DNA from: Candidatus Heimdallarchaeota archaeon
Lineage (GTDB): Archaea > Asgardarchaeota > Heimdallarchaeia > Heimdallarchaeales > Kariarchaeaceae
DNA length: 64,000 nt
Direction: 5' to 3'
Assembly (NCBI GenBank): GCA_026702845.1
Contig: JADCLS010000018.1
Location: 65,494 to 129,493, forward strand
Positions within the stretch are counted from its first letter, which is position 1. Each line of letters opens with the position of its first letter. The translations under genes were made by a program, and so were the position numbers. Positions 8,606 to 18,063 of the stretch are shown piece after piece. The notes under the pieces were generated by a model. It saw only the letters and a list, made by a program, of their open reading frames with translations. It searched no databases and was not told the origin of the DNA.

Positions 8606-10771
8606 ATGATACTGGATTTTATAGATAGTGAGATCCTTGAATTATTTTTTGAGGACGAGTATCAGAAATTGATTCATAGATGTGAGAATTCATATTCGAC
8701 AGTAACGGACAAAAATCTTGAATATCTCCTTTTGGGATTAAAATTCTACGGAGAAGCAGCTGATGAGTGGGAGAAAAGCTATAATTATACCAAAATACAG
8801 AGATCAATTGCAAAATCAATAGAATGTTTTGACAAAATCACATCTTCAGAAGAGGCAGAAATACTTGCGATAGAAAGTCTGAAACTAATATCTAGATTAA
8901 TCTCAATCGGAGTGACCATTGAAAATGGACTCCTAGCTAATGATTCGAAAATCATTCACAATCATGCAGTGGAAGCCTATACTTTGGTAGGTGAGATGAT
9001 GGAGAAAATAGGAGAAGATGCGGTGGGAGTTCTTTCTGAATTTTATGAGTATTTGAAGGATTACTATCATTTCCATTATGCTCAATCCCTGTATGCAGAG
9101 CTGATTGGTTTGATGAAACAACCTGATGAATTTCTGAGAATGTATGATATCAAGCACAAAGAAATCCTCGAGCAAATTATGGAACTGAAGGAACTGGAAT
9201 CAATTATCAACTTAACTGAACTTGAAGCCATGATGTTAAGTCTCAAGAGAATTAAGAAATTAATTGAGAACCCCTATCCCAGCATCAGTATCCCTGATTC
9301 CTATCATAAATTATCAATATCCTTCTACACGGGTGGTGATCTTGCCAATTCACTCATCAGAACTTACAATGGAGAATCACCAGACATGTTATCACATGAT
9401 TTATTCAAGGGGGAGATTGATATATCCTCACTGGGAGTTGATATTCTTGATGATTTTTTACAAACCTCGATTGGAAAAAAATTTGGTGATCAGTTACACC
9501 TAGGCCTGAATGAGGGGAATATCAGGGCCTTGGGTTATACTTTAACGTTTGATACTGATGTTTATATCCGTAAATTCGGAGTATGCACCGTTGTATTCAC
9601 CATAAAAATGGAGGATCAACCTCTCACAGTGTCTGATTTGAGGACTTTACAAACTCTTGTTGGTCCACAATGCGGTACTGGGGATATTAAGTGGAATAAC
9701 AAGGAATTCTTACGATTAGTAGATATAGTAAAAAGCATCCACAATTATTTCCTTGAATATGAGAAAGTAAGGAGAGCTAAAACTGAGACACTAAGAGATT
9801 TCTATATGGAAAATGTACCTTTTGAGCCTGAACGTACGTGGTATTCTGTTGGATTCATTAGAGAACTCGGGGTGACAGATAATCAAGGATACAAGAGAAT
9901 CTATGATTATCATGAAGTGGAGGATAACCCAGAGTTTCAAGCACTGGTCTTGCCCCTATATGAAGGGAGAATCACACTTCATGATTGGATCACAATTCCT
10001 GAAAAACCATGGGTCAATCTTGCAAATATCCGATCGCACAAAGGGGATATGATCTATACTTCAGCACATACATTCACAGCATTTATGCCTGAAAATGCAG
10101 AATTCATGAATCAGAGCTTACTGTCAGCAGTCTCTCTTGTAAATGACATCAATGCATTAATTATTGCTTTTGATGTCATGGCTGAGAAGGTACGATCTGG
10201 CTTAATTATTCAAGTTCATGAATCCAAAAAAGCACTTGAAAGTGCAGAAATCAACAAAATTAACAAAAACCTTGAATTAATACGGAGAAGACAGATAGAA
10301 CTCACAGAATTTGAGTTAGTTGCACTGCAGTCGATACAGCTTCTGAAATCACAGGAATCTCTTCTTTATACAGATCACTCTGAATTCATGAAGGCTATGA
10401 TTGAGAACTCATCCATGGACGATACAATTGATAATCTTGAGGGTAAGCTGCGCATCATTAAAGAATCCCAAGAGGGGATACTGAGAACCGCTGATGATTT
10501 AGTTGCCAGGTATCAGCAGAAGGTAAGTGAGAGCCAGCAAAGGCTGATAAAGGTGGTTACTTTAATCGCGGCATCATTTGGCCAAATATCACTCATTGGC
10601 GGAATTTTAGATTCTCTGAAGATTCGAGATGATAATCTCAAACAGAATATTGAGTTCGGAGTTACAGTATTTGCATTATTACTCGCTATTACTGCTATAG
10701 GCTGGCTAGTGTTTAGTTTTCTTAACTCCAGATCCAATATCTTTAATTTCGATCGAGATACTGAAGAGTGA
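8606..10771 (+). CDS. large helical protein with C-terminal coiled coil and two TM helices
   Basis: This 721-residue protein has an N-terminal alpha-helical region (1-225), a mixed alpha/beta central region (230-500) and a long charged coiled coil (about 525-645, e.g. NKINKNLELIRRRQIELTEF). Two membrane helices follow at about 652-673 and 684-704, then a short acidic cytoplasmic tail. Soluble N-domain, long helix and two C-terminal TMs is the order found in CorA and in RMND1/DUF155 proteins. The CorA GMN signature is missing, so I do not call it a Mg channel. It may be membrane-tethered by the C-terminal hairpin. Function unknown. Confidence 0.72.
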   Translation: MILDFIDSEILELFFEDEYQKLIHRCENSYSTVTDKNLEYLLLGLKFYGEAADEWEKSYNYTKIQRSIAKSIECFDKITSSEEAEILAIESLKLISRLISIGVTIENGLLANDSKIIHNHAVEAYTLVGEMMEKIGEDAVGVLSEFYEYLKDYYHFHYAQSLYAELIGLMKQPDEFLRMYDIKHKEILEQIMELKELESIINLTELEAMMLSLKRIKKLIENPYPSISIPDSYHKLSISFYTGGDLANSLIRTYNGESPDMLSHDLFKGEIDISSLGVDILDDFLQTSIGKKFGDQLHLGLNEGNIRALGYTLTFDTDVYIRKFGVCTVVFTIKMEDQPLTVSDLRTLQTLVGPQCGTGDIKWNNKEFLRLVDIVKSIHNYFLEYEKVRRAKTETLRDFYMENVPFEPERTWYSVGFIRELGVTDNQGYKRIYDYHEVEDNPEFQALVLPLYEGRITLHDWITIPEKPWVNLANIRSHKGDMIYTSAHTFTAFMPENAEFMNQSLLSAVSLVNDINALIIAFDVMAEKVRSGLIIQVHESKKALESAEINKINKNLELIRRRQIELTEFELVALQSIQLLKSQESLLYTDHSEFMKAMIENSSMDDTIDNLEGKLRIIKESQEGILRTADDLVARYQQKVSESQQRLIKVVTLIAASFGQISLIGGILDSLKIRDDNLKQNIEFGVTVFALLLAITAIGWLVFSFLNSRSNIFNFDRDTEE

Positions 10772-10810
10772 TCATATTCTACTAAATAAAACCACAAAAA
10801 AATCTCTCAT

Positions 10811-11683
10811 GTGATTAGATACATATACTATGAGATTTTTATCGATGCTGTGAGTGTAATTATCCGTCAACCTCTCGAGGAAGAAGATGAATTGATCTAC
10901 GAGATCTTTCAGTCAGGACTTCCAGGAGTAGATGAGACATCCCAGGACGAATATTGGGATTGGTGGGATGAGGATTGTGAGGAGGTTGATATTCCGGAAC
11001 TCTGGAGAGTTGCGGAGCTTGATGGCAAGGTTGTAGGCATTTCAATTAATAGAATAAATATTGAATTGCGGATTGGGCTCATCTGGGAGATTTCCATATT
11101 ACCTGAAGCTAGGGGAAAGGGAGTTGGGAGTAAACTTTTGCACGAATCGGAAAAGGTGCTCATAAGTCAAGAATTTGTAGATAAGATCGCATTAGGTGTC
11201 AAGTTAACAAATACTGATGCGATAAAACTCTATGAAAGAAAGGGATATGTACCTCAATATCAAGTTTTCTGTTATAAAGGAGAGCCAAATGTCCGTAAGT
11301 ATTTACCGCTTGATGTACGTAAACCAACTCTTAAGGATGTAGATTCCATTTATGCACTCCATCCACAGGCATACTGGAATGCAAAAACTAATTCTGAGCT
11401 AGCAGAAGAGATAGATGAGGGTCATGGCAAAGTAATTATCCACAATCACAGAATTATTGCCTACATAGTGATTTACCCTGATGATTTTGACATCCAATCA
11501 TGCTATACAGATCTTTATTATCATAAACAGTACATTGACATCATAATGGATACAATTATGGAATTAATACGTACAGATTATGTGAAAATATGGGTAGAAG
11601 AAAAGCATATTGAACTAGTCGAGTATCTTGAGAAAAATAATTTCAAGATTGAGGATAGAGAATATTTCATGATCAAGCAATGA
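10811..11683 (+). CDS. GNAT-family N-acetyltransferase (double GNAT)
   Basis: This encodes 290 residues. The first half is a GNAT acetyltransferase domain: a beta strand with WEISILPEARGKGVGSKLL gives motif A with the acetyl-CoA loop RGKGVG (about residues 99-104), followed by an LYERKGYV strand-helix typical of motif B. The second half (from about 165, LPLDVRKPTLKDVDSIYAL) looks like a degenerate second GNAT domain without the RxxGxG loop, ending in VEYLEKNNFKIEDREYFMIK. The substrate is unknown. GTG 10811 lies 26 nt after a TAAATA box. An internal GTG (10850, starting SVIIRQPL) would fit the domain start better and remains possible. Confidence 0.8.
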   Translation: MIRYIYYEIFIDAVSVIIRQPLEEEDELIYEIFQSGLPGVDETSQDEYWDWWDEDCEEVDIPELWRVAELDGKVVGISINRINIELRIGLIWEISILPEARGKGVGSKLLHESEKVLISQEFVDKIALGVKLTNTDAIKLYERKGYVPQYQVFCYKGEPNVRKYLPLDVRKPTLKDVDSIYALHPQAYWNAKTNSELAEEIDEGHGKVIIHNHRIIAYIVIYPDDFDIQSCYTDLYYHKQYIDIIMDTIMELIRTDYVKIWVEEKHIELVEYLEKNNFKIEDREYFMIKQ

Positions 11684-11692
11684 AATATCCGT

Positions 11693-12949
11693 ATGCAAAA
11701 CATTTTTATCAACTCAAGCTATTGTAATGTCATGAACAGTAGATTCGTTCCAAAAGTTGTCATACTTTTGATAATTTCATCTTTACTCTGGACACAACCG
11801 GTAGCGGCCACGAATTGTGATGAAACAACCATGAATCTAGAGGCTATTCTCAGTATCTATAAGTTGGATGGTAGCTTTGTCACAGAGTATGACTATGATT
11901 TTGTTGGAGATTATTGCATAACTAAGAATTTGCTCATGCCGATTAATGATGATACATTATTGTTTCAAAATGAAGCTAATGAACTCAGTGAAATTAATAT
12001 TGATGCAGAAGGTTTGATTAGCAGTGATACAAGCTACGAGGTTGCAGATGAAGACAGTAACTTCAATTATTACGATTCTATTGTAAATACCACGATATTC
12101 AATTATGCAGGAGGAGGAGAATTTGTTGGGTATAACTATGATAAACAAAGTCGAGTTTCGGTTGAATATGATACAGAAGCTATTCTCAATGCCTCATCCC
12201 TATCCTTAGATAATTTCACCAGATCTGATAACATTGGACCAGTTCTAAAGATGGTGGTTAACTATAATGATCACATGGCATTTGCATATATCGAGACTGA
12301 TTACAACGATGATAATAATAAATTTGGAGTATTCAGGTCAGTGATTATCCATAATGCACTTGTGGATCATACCTATTTTATAAGTGATTTCACTAATTTT
12401 ACTCCCAGATTTATCAAATTGTCACCTGATGGCTATAAAATGGTGATGTATGATATTTTATCTGGTATTGGAGTCTATGATTTTTCCAATGATAATATTC
12501 ATCTGTATACTATGGATAGAAATAACGATTTCCCAGTGGAAACAATAAGGTTTGTATCAATTCAAAATGATTATGTTTGGATGCTGACATCGGATAACAA
12601 AAACTCTACTGAGGATAATACTCCATTAATGTATATTAGGAAAATGAATGTAGTAACTGGAGAGGTTACGAGATTTACTCTTGATCTACCTTCTGAAGAC
12701 AGACAATTATCCAATTTTATTGTTCATGATGGATTCATCTTAATATTGTCTAACCAACCAATATTTGGTTTTGTTTTTATCCGAGTTGCTGGTTTTCTTC
12801 TTGTGTTTGCTGCCCTGTTTCTTTTACAAAAAAGGAGAAATAAGAATAAGAAGGAGAAACAAAAGAAATCAGGCAAAAAGGATTACTCAAAATTCCTAAA
12901 TATGGAAAACAAGGATAATAAAAATAATTTTAATGATGAAAGTTGGTGA
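11693..12949 (+). CDS. type I membrane protein with extracellular beta-propeller-like domain
   Basis: This encodes 418 residues, or 405 if ATG 11732 is used. That second start begins MNSRFVPKVV directly before the signal-peptide core (ILLIISSLLW) and gives a more usual leader. The ectodomain is beta-rich with repeated strands and N-glycosylation sequons (NTT, NAS, NFT, NST). It ends in a single TM helix (FVFIRVAGFLLVFAALFLL, about 361-379) and a very basic cytoplasmic tail (KKRRNKNKKEKQKK). The pattern of strands such as 'LSPDGYKMVMYDI' resembles WD/propeller sensors, but this is an inference. It starts 9 bp after the acetyltransferase stop, so the two may share an operon. Confidence 0.7.
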   Translation: MQNIFINSSYCNVMNSRFVPKVVILLIISSLLWTQPVAATNCDETTMNLEAILSIYKLDGSFVTEYDYDFVGDYCITKNLLMPINDDTLLFQNEANELSEINIDAEGLISSDTSYEVADEDSNFNYYDSIVNTTIFNYAGGGEFVGYNYDKQSRVSVEYDTEAILNASSLSLDNFTRSDNIGPVLKMVVNYNDHMAFAYIETDYNDDNNKFGVFRSVIIHNALVDHTYFISDFTNFTPRFIKLSPDGYKMVMYDILSGIGVYDFSNDNIHLYTMDRNNDFPVETIRFVSIQNDYVWMLTSDNKNSTEDNTPLMYIRKMNVVTGEVTRFTLDLPSEDRQLSNFIVHDGFILILSNQPIFGFVFIRVAGFLLVFAALFLLQKRRNKNKKEKQKKSGKKDYSKFLNMENKDNKNNFNDESW

Positions 12950-13147
12950 CAATTACTCAGATCAACTATCAAATTAAGAGCTGTATACGTAATAATTGAA
13001 AGGGTACAAATAATGACTTCCCATACACTTAAAATATCATTAATAGAATGCGTTATCATGTCATCAAATCAAATTTTGCACATACAAACCTTCATTTTGC
13101 ACCTTTAAAATTTTAGGAATATACGTGCCCAATCACACAATATCGGC

Positions 13148-13157
13148 ATATTTAAAA
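13148..13157 (+). promoter_or_regulatory. TATA-like box of the ABC exporter operon, with adjacent direct repeats
   Basis: ATATTTAAAA is followed by a tandem TTCGGA-A-TTCGGA (13165-13177) just before the predicted transcription start near 13180. A further pair of ATTTTGCAC direct repeats lies upstream (about 13073-13102). The placement of the TTCGGA pair between the TATA box and the start fits a repressor site. The rest of the 263-bp gap shows nothing else. Confidence 0.4.
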
Positions 13158-13212
13158 ATTCATTTTCGGAATTCGGAAATATATGCTCCCATTGGAGCAG
13201 GATTGGGCAAAT

Positions 13213-14097
13213 ATGTCTAAACAAATTATAGAAATTAAAGACTTGACCTTTAATTACGGTGTATCCAAAGGGGTACAAAATGTCAATCTCAGTATTAATG
13301 AGGGGGAAATTTTTGGTTTCCTCGGTGAAAATGGTGCTGGGAAAACCACCACCATACGTTGTATGATGAATATTCTCATCCAACAACAAGGTGAGATAAT
13401 AATTAACGGTCATTCTGTCTCCCGAGATGATTTTTCATATAAAGAAGAAATAGGTTATTTACCAGGAGAATTGATTATTCCTGATAATTACAAAGTAAAA
13501 GATTTCTTCGCGTACTTAGCTACATTAAGAACAAAAGAGATCACCCGTCTAAACGAAGTTGTCGAATTATTTGATATTCCTCTTAATAAGAAAATCAAGC
13601 AACTATCTAAGGGTAATAAACAAAAACTAGGTATTGCACTTGCGCTGATGCATGATCCAAAGATCCTCATACTTGATGAACCCAGTAGTGGTCTTGATCC
13701 ACTACTACAGCAGCAACTGTACAAATTACTGCTTCAAGAGAAAGCTAATGGTAAAACCATTTTCTTCAGTTCACACAATCTCGATGAGGTTCAGAAGATC
13801 TGTGATAGGGTCGCCATCATTAGAGATGGAGAAATTGTAACTGTAGAGGATGTAAAAGATTTAGCCAAGGATGTTACTAGGAAAATATATGCCAAGGTGA
13901 AAAATCTAGATCAATCAAAATTATCTAACTACACTTATTATGTTGATCCTGATACTGAAGAGGTCGCCATAGAAGTAACCTCAAGTAAAGAGCTAAATGA
14001 GATCATGGATATTCTGCAGGATATGGAATTACTTGATCTGAATTATCCACCTGCAAGTCTTGAATCATTCTTCCTCTCTAAATATAGGAGCAATTAA
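13213..14097 (+). CDS. ABC transporter ATP-binding protein (ABC-2 exporter type)
   Basis: This is the cytoplasmic ATPase of an ABC-2-type exporter. Counted from ATG 13213 it has Walker A GENGAGKT (38-45), the ABC signature LSKGNKQ, Walker B ILILDEP and an H-loop SSH. It ends with a roughly 80-residue alpha/beta tail (VTRKIYAKVKNLDQSKL...) seen in CcmA/NatA-like drug or lipid exporters. A start at 13183 is also open, but it adds ten residues before the normal family start (MSKQIIEIKDLTF). The stop is 2 bp before the permease ATG, so they form one operon and surely one transporter. The substrate cannot be read from sequence. Confidence 0.92.
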   Translation: MSKQIIEIKDLTFNYGVSKGVQNVNLSINEGEIFGFLGENGAGKTTTIRCMMNILIQQQGEIIINGHSVSRDDFSYKEEIGYLPGELIIPDNYKVKDFFAYLATLRTKEITRLNEVVELFDIPLNKKIKQLSKGNKQKLGIALALMHDPKILILDEPSSGLDPLLQQQLYKLLLQEKANGKTIFFSSHNLDEVQKICDRVAIIRDGEIVTVEDVKDLAKDVTRKIYAKVKNLDQSKLSNYTYYVDPDTEEVAIEVTSSKELNEIMDILQDMELLDLNYPPASLESFFLSKYRSN

Positions 14098-14099
14098 CC

Positions 14100-15782
14100 A
14101 TGAAACTGCTGAAACGAATCTATTATCATGCACATCGATTCCGAGGAGAATTTGTGTCTGGTAGTATCACAGCTGTACTCTTTATGGCCTTTTTCGGGAT
14201 ATTCTATCCAAAGGATGATGTAGAGAGCTTGGTTAATGTGATGGTAAGCATGGGTATGTTTGGTAACCTTTCGAAAGTAGAAGCAGGCTGGGGTGTTTGG
14301 GCATCCATAATGGTGGGACTATTCATGTATCTCATCATTGCTTTTGTTAGTATTAACATAGGTGCCAAGGTTATTCCCACCAAGGAAGAGCAAGGAACTG
14401 AGTTCTTTATGGGAAGTAATCCCATGGATCCTAGGAAATTCTATCTAGAAAACGTATTTGCTGGCTTACTCATTATAGTTGGAGTTCTACTACCTACGTA
14501 TCTTGTTGTTGTATTGCAAACTTGGTACTTCGATGGTATGGCCATAATAGGTGGGATTACCCTTACCTTTGCTATGTTTCTGCTCATTGCATTCTTCTTC
14601 ATCTCATTGACAAGTGCTGCAACAACCTTCATGTTCCAGAGTGGTAAATCCAAGGGAGTTGGCTTTGGTTATGTTATTTATGGATTGATTGTTGAATTAC
14701 TAGCTGATAATCCAGATCTCAAGGATGCAGCCAATTTATCAGTTAATGCATATACAAAACTATCAACACTTGTAACTGGAATTGATGATTATGATTGGAA
14801 TCCAATTTTCGTGGTTCTTACTATCTCTACGGTATTTCTTGTATTAGGCATACTACGAGTGAAATCTCCTCATTACCTAGAAGAAGTAGGAAGTAAAAAT
14901 AAAACAGGCATTGTTGATGCAACGATAGGAAGAGTGGTTGCTCCAGATACTCGCCTTGCCAAAAAATTCCCATTAGTGTTCGAACAGCTTAGACGTGATA
15001 AAACTGCAATCTTTATTGTGCTCATGTTATACTTGATCTGGCCAGCAGCATTCTGGTCAGTACTATCGACTTCTAAGGATGGTCTTGCAGAACTCATGCA
15101 GGGATTTAATACACCTAGTACCAGAGCAATTGCACAGGGACATGATTTAGATATGTCATTGAGAGGATTTTCCGTGATGAAATTCTTCAGTAACCACTGG
15201 ATGTTCTTTGGGCTCTATCCAATGTTTGTAGCTGCTTCAATTCCTACCAGAGAGGTGCGAACCAATTCTCAAGATATTATCTACTCAAGTGAGAAGGTAC
15301 TACCAGGCAAACTCATGGATCGAAGAGTAATTGCTATGGTTATTGAGATGACATTCCTCTTTTGGGCTGCCTTTGCAGTGATTGGACCAGTAAATAATTC
15401 ATTTGGAGAAGAATTCATCAACGATTTCATGGGTGCAGATCTGCTCTTTGTCTTCTTCTGTGTTGCTTGGATACAGTATATGGCAATGTCTATCTTCATT
15501 GTAGGAATAGCAATGATCCCATCCGAGGTAGGTAAAGGAAGACGATATGGTATTCTTTTCTTTATCCTCTCGATGTTATTCAATATCATTCCACATCTAA
15601 ATGAGAGTATCAAGTTCCTGATGTATATCACCCCTATGAATTACTTCAGGCCTGTTGAATTGATCTATGAAGAGATGAGCTTTGGACAAGGTGTACTACA
15701 ATCAGGTATTGTCCTTGTCATAAGTATTATATTCTACTATGTGGTCAAAAAATACAGATATACTGATTCCAGTCTATACTAA
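14100..15782 (+). CDS. ABC-2 type permease, 560 aa
   Basis: This is the membrane subunit partnering the ATPase encoded just upstream. It has about twelve hydrophobic helices in two halves: a first block at about residues 20-230, a short connecting stretch (KSPHYLEEVGSKNKTG), then a second block from about 300. An FEQLRRDKTAIFI segment opens the second half, as in duplicated ABC-2 permeases where each half begins with an amphipathic elbow helix. The conserved TNSQDIIYSSEKVLPGKLM segment is the coupling region. The RBS AGGAG lies within the end of the ATPase gene. The duplicated form means one copy may suffice per transporter. Confidence 0.88.
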   Translation: MKLLKRIYYHAHRFRGEFVSGSITAVLFMAFFGIFYPKDDVESLVNVMVSMGMFGNLSKVEAGWGVWASIMVGLFMYLIIAFVSINIGAKVIPTKEEQGTEFFMGSNPMDPRKFYLENVFAGLLIIVGVLLPTYLVVVLQTWYFDGMAIIGGITLTFAMFLLIAFFFISLTSAATTFMFQSGKSKGVGFGYVIYGLIVELLADNPDLKDAANLSVNAYTKLSTLVTGIDDYDWNPIFVVLTISTVFLVLGILRVKSPHYLEEVGSKNKTGIVDATIGRVVAPDTRLAKKFPLVFEQLRRDKTAIFIVLMLYLIWPAAFWSVLSTSKDGLAELMQGFNTPSTRAIAQGHDLDMSLRGFSVMKFFSNHWMFFGLYPMFVAASIPTREVRTNSQDIIYSSEKVLPGKLMDRRVIAMVIEMTFLFWAAFAVIGPVNNSFGEEFINDFMGADLLFVFFCVAWIQYMAMSIFIVGIAMIPSEVGKGRRYGILFFILSMLFNIIPHLNESIKFLMYITPMNYFRPVELIYEEMSFGQGVLQSGIVLVISIIFYYVVKKYRYTDSSLY

Positions 15783-15994
15783 CATTCCTAAATTAGTAAT
15801 TAAATTGATTTAAGTTATCAGTAGTTCCTTTTTCTTAAATCATCTACCAATTTAATCTAGCATTTATTAAATTGGTTGAGGTGTCAACCAAATTGCTAAC
15901 CATCAAAAATGAAACAATATTTTTTCAAAAAAGAATCAATATTTTTGGTACATCCTTGATATTAAAATTAGCTATTTCGCAACTGAAGCTGATA

Positions 15995-16003
15995 ATATTT
16001 AAA
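15995..16003 (+). promoter_or_regulatory. TATA-like box, leaderless promoter
   Basis: ATATTTAAA is centred 27 nt before the ATG at 16027, which predicts a leaderless transcript of the 128-aa gene. Confidence 0.5.
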
Positions 16004-16026
16004 TTATTTAAGAAAACGCAATTATT

Positions 16027-16413
16027 ATGTCGTTATTATTTGACGAAGAAAGAATTTCTGAAATTGAAAATACTCCATTCACCGGTGTAATGACACCTGA
16101 ACAAGAGAAAATAATGAATTTGATCACGGGAGTAATTAATATGAAGATTCCTAACCTAAAGCAAATTGTAGCTAAGGGAATCTTTCGAATGGCAATAAAA
16201 TCTTGGATTGAAGAAACTGGAAAGGATCCAAGATTGTTAATGGCACATAAAGTTGACGATGTAAAAGATGATATCAAAAGTATTTTGAGCTTATATGAAA
16301 AAAGACTTGAGATGTTACTTAGAAATAAAACTGATAGTAATCTTCTATCAACAACAATGCTTGAAGTTTTCAATATAATAGTAGCTAAACGTAAAGAAAT
16401 GGAAAATCAATAA
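16027..16413 (+). CDS. 128-aa helical cytoplasmic protein, unknown
   Basis: The product is a soluble, Lys/Glu-rich, predominantly helical protein with no signal peptide, TM helix or cysteines. The middle (NLKQIVAKGIFRMAIKSWIEETGKDP) looks like an amphipathic helix pair and the C-terminal third could form a coiled coil (DDIKSILSLYEKRLEMLL). ATG 16027 is supported by a TATA-like box 27 nt upstream. It is convergent with the TerB-like gene. I do not recognise the family. Confidence 0.6.
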   Translation: MSLLFDEERISEIENTPFTGVMTPEQEKIMNLITGVINMKIPNLKQIVAKGIFRMAIKSWIEETGKDPRLLMAHKVDDVKDDIKSILSLYEKRLEMLLRNKTDSNLLSTTMLEVFNIIVAKRKEMENQ

Positions 16414-16500
16414 TATTTGGTCATTCCTTCTAATAAGATTTTGGTTTCAGCTAGATACAGATTCAAGCCTGTGATTACAAAAAAATATTGAAAAAGAAAT

Positions 16501-16884
16501 TTACTCTGGGTGTTCATTTTTTTCATTTGCTAATTGTTGTACGTATTCATCTAATTCTCCCACCTGATAACAGATTTCATATAGGAGTTTCATCTCATCT
16601 TCGCTAATTATTCCATCTGCTTCAGCAGTAACATGAGCATTATGATCGATTTTGTAAATAATCTTGTGTAATCTCATTTGCTCATCCATTGTGATTTTAT
16701 TAACTTCCATGGCCAGTGCTAATACCTCTTTAAATAACTCCAAATCATTAATGACCTGATTTATTATTTCACTCTCTTCTTCCGATTCGATGCCATCTTC
16801 CATGGCAATTTCCTTCAGTTCATCAATAATTTTTTGCCTAATTTTGACTGAGTCCATGAAGTAAGTGCTGTCCCAAAAATTCAT
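16501..16884 (-). CDS. TerB-like/EF-hand-like small acidic helical protein
   Basis: This encodes 127 residues, acidic and all-helical. Two similar units are visible, EIAMEDGIESEEESEIINQV (about residues 26-45) and EADGIISEDEMKLLYEICYQ (about 88-107). Both carry an A-x-x-DG-I-x-x-E-E pattern, which is the signature shared by TerB-type four-helix domains and reminiscent of EF hands. TerB domains are linked to tellurite and stress responses and to membrane-associated complexes. The function here is unknown. ATG 16884 is supported by a TATA-like box (AAATTAAATAATT, about 16905-16917, minus strand). ATG 16854 is an internal alternative. Confidence 0.55.
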   Translation of the reverse strand: MNFWDSTYFMDSVKIRQKIIDELKEIAMEDGIESEEESEIINQVINDLELFKEVLALAMEVNKITMDEQMRLHKIIYKIDHNAHVTAEADGIISEDEMKLLYEICYQVGELDEYVQQLANEKNEHPE

Positions 16885-16954
16885 TCCCTATTTTCTCATA
16901 ATTAATTATTTAATTTTCTAGGTAATATTCTAGATTGAATAAAAGGTGGGGTAT

Positions 16955-16982
16955 GGACTTAAAACTAGTAAATTCTAAGTCC
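16955..16982 (+). repeat. inverted repeat at the left edge of the IS630 remnant
   Basis: GGACTTA (16955-16961) and TAAGTCC (16976-16982) are inverted around a 14-nt loop, and are themselves bracketed by GGGGT (16948-16952) and an ACCCC near 16998. It lies immediately before the transposase start and could be part of the element's left end. No matching right end was found. Confidence 0.35.
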
Positions 16983-16986
16983 AAAT

Positions 16987-17978
16987 ATGCTTAAAACCCC
17001 AGTCGACACTGGTATGGAACTATATCAACTTGCACGTAGTGTGCAAGATGAAAACCCCAAAATGTACAAAAGATTGCTCATGGTCATCTTTGTCACATTT
17101 CTTGGGTTCTCACAGACTTATACAGCCAAAAGGCTGGATACAACTCCCAAAACAGTTGGAAAATAGAATAAACGTTTCAATGGATGGGAAAAGCCGGGAC
17201 GGTAGATAAACCAAGATCTGGAAGACCAAGAGAATTTGATGTTGCTCAACGAGATCTTCTAGTTCGTGTGGCACAGCACGATCCTGTCAAATTAACCTCT
17301 CATCTGAGCTCCTGGTCATTACAGGCCTTACAAAGGTATCTCAAGAAAGTGTATGAATTAAAGATCTCCACGAGCAGTATAGGGAGGATACTGCATGAAA
17401 ATGATATTTTCTTCAGAAAAGTAGAGGAAACTATGGTTAGTCCAGTTCCAAATTATGAGATCAAGAAAAAGATAATTGATCATGCAAGGCATGAAGCCTT
17501 GAAACATAAGGATGTGGTATTTCTCAGCCTTGATGAAAAAGGACCGATTCATGCCTTGTTTCACAGGGCAGGGAAATGGATGAGAAAGAATACCCGAGAG
17601 TTAATTCCCAAGAACCACAATAAAAGCAATGGCACAGTTGTACTGAATGAGGCATTCGAGCCAACCACCAATCGAGTTTGGTGGCATTTCAGCGAGAAAT
17701 GCACCGGAGACGCGTTTCTCATGCTACTGATAAAATTGAGTCTGGATCCAAGTTTACAGACAATGAGAAAGGTGTACCTTGTAATGGACAATCTCCCAGC
17801 CCATTTCACCAAGAATATAAAGGAATTTCTAACATTACACCCCCACTTCAAAGTTCTCAGATAACCAACATACAGCCCTGAACTAAACCCAATTGAACGT
17901 CTTTTTGGAGATTCTTTTTCGCAGAGTGATCTAAAACTGAAATTCTGTCAATTTAAATGGACACATTATGTATTCTAA
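16987..17978 (+). pseudogene. decayed IS630-family transposase
   Basis: The reading frame of an IS630/Tc1-mariner-type transposase is broken. The N-terminal HTH part (MLKTPVDTGMELYQLARSV..) runs from 16987 to an in-frame TAG at 17164-17166, and coding then continues as NKRFNGWEK. A frameshift near 17185-17195 passes into the next frame (AGTVDKPRSGRPREF). A further TAA at 17862-17864 interrupts the end, after which PTYSPELNPIERLFGD continues in frame. All three catalytic blocks survive: LDEKG, VMDNLPAH and the E of ELNPIER. With one frameshift and two stops it cannot make a full protein, so the copy is dead. The 3' end after FGD has diverged. Confidence 0.85.
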
Positions 17979-18063
17979 ATTATGAGTACTAATTATAGAT
18001 CATGATTATCAAACATTCTCATCTACTTGTACCTAATTTATCTTTTGATAGAATTTATGTTAA

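Noticed and set aside
8606..10771. CorA magnesium channel
   Set aside because: The GMN signature at the end of TM1 is missing and the N-terminal domain is much larger than in CorA.
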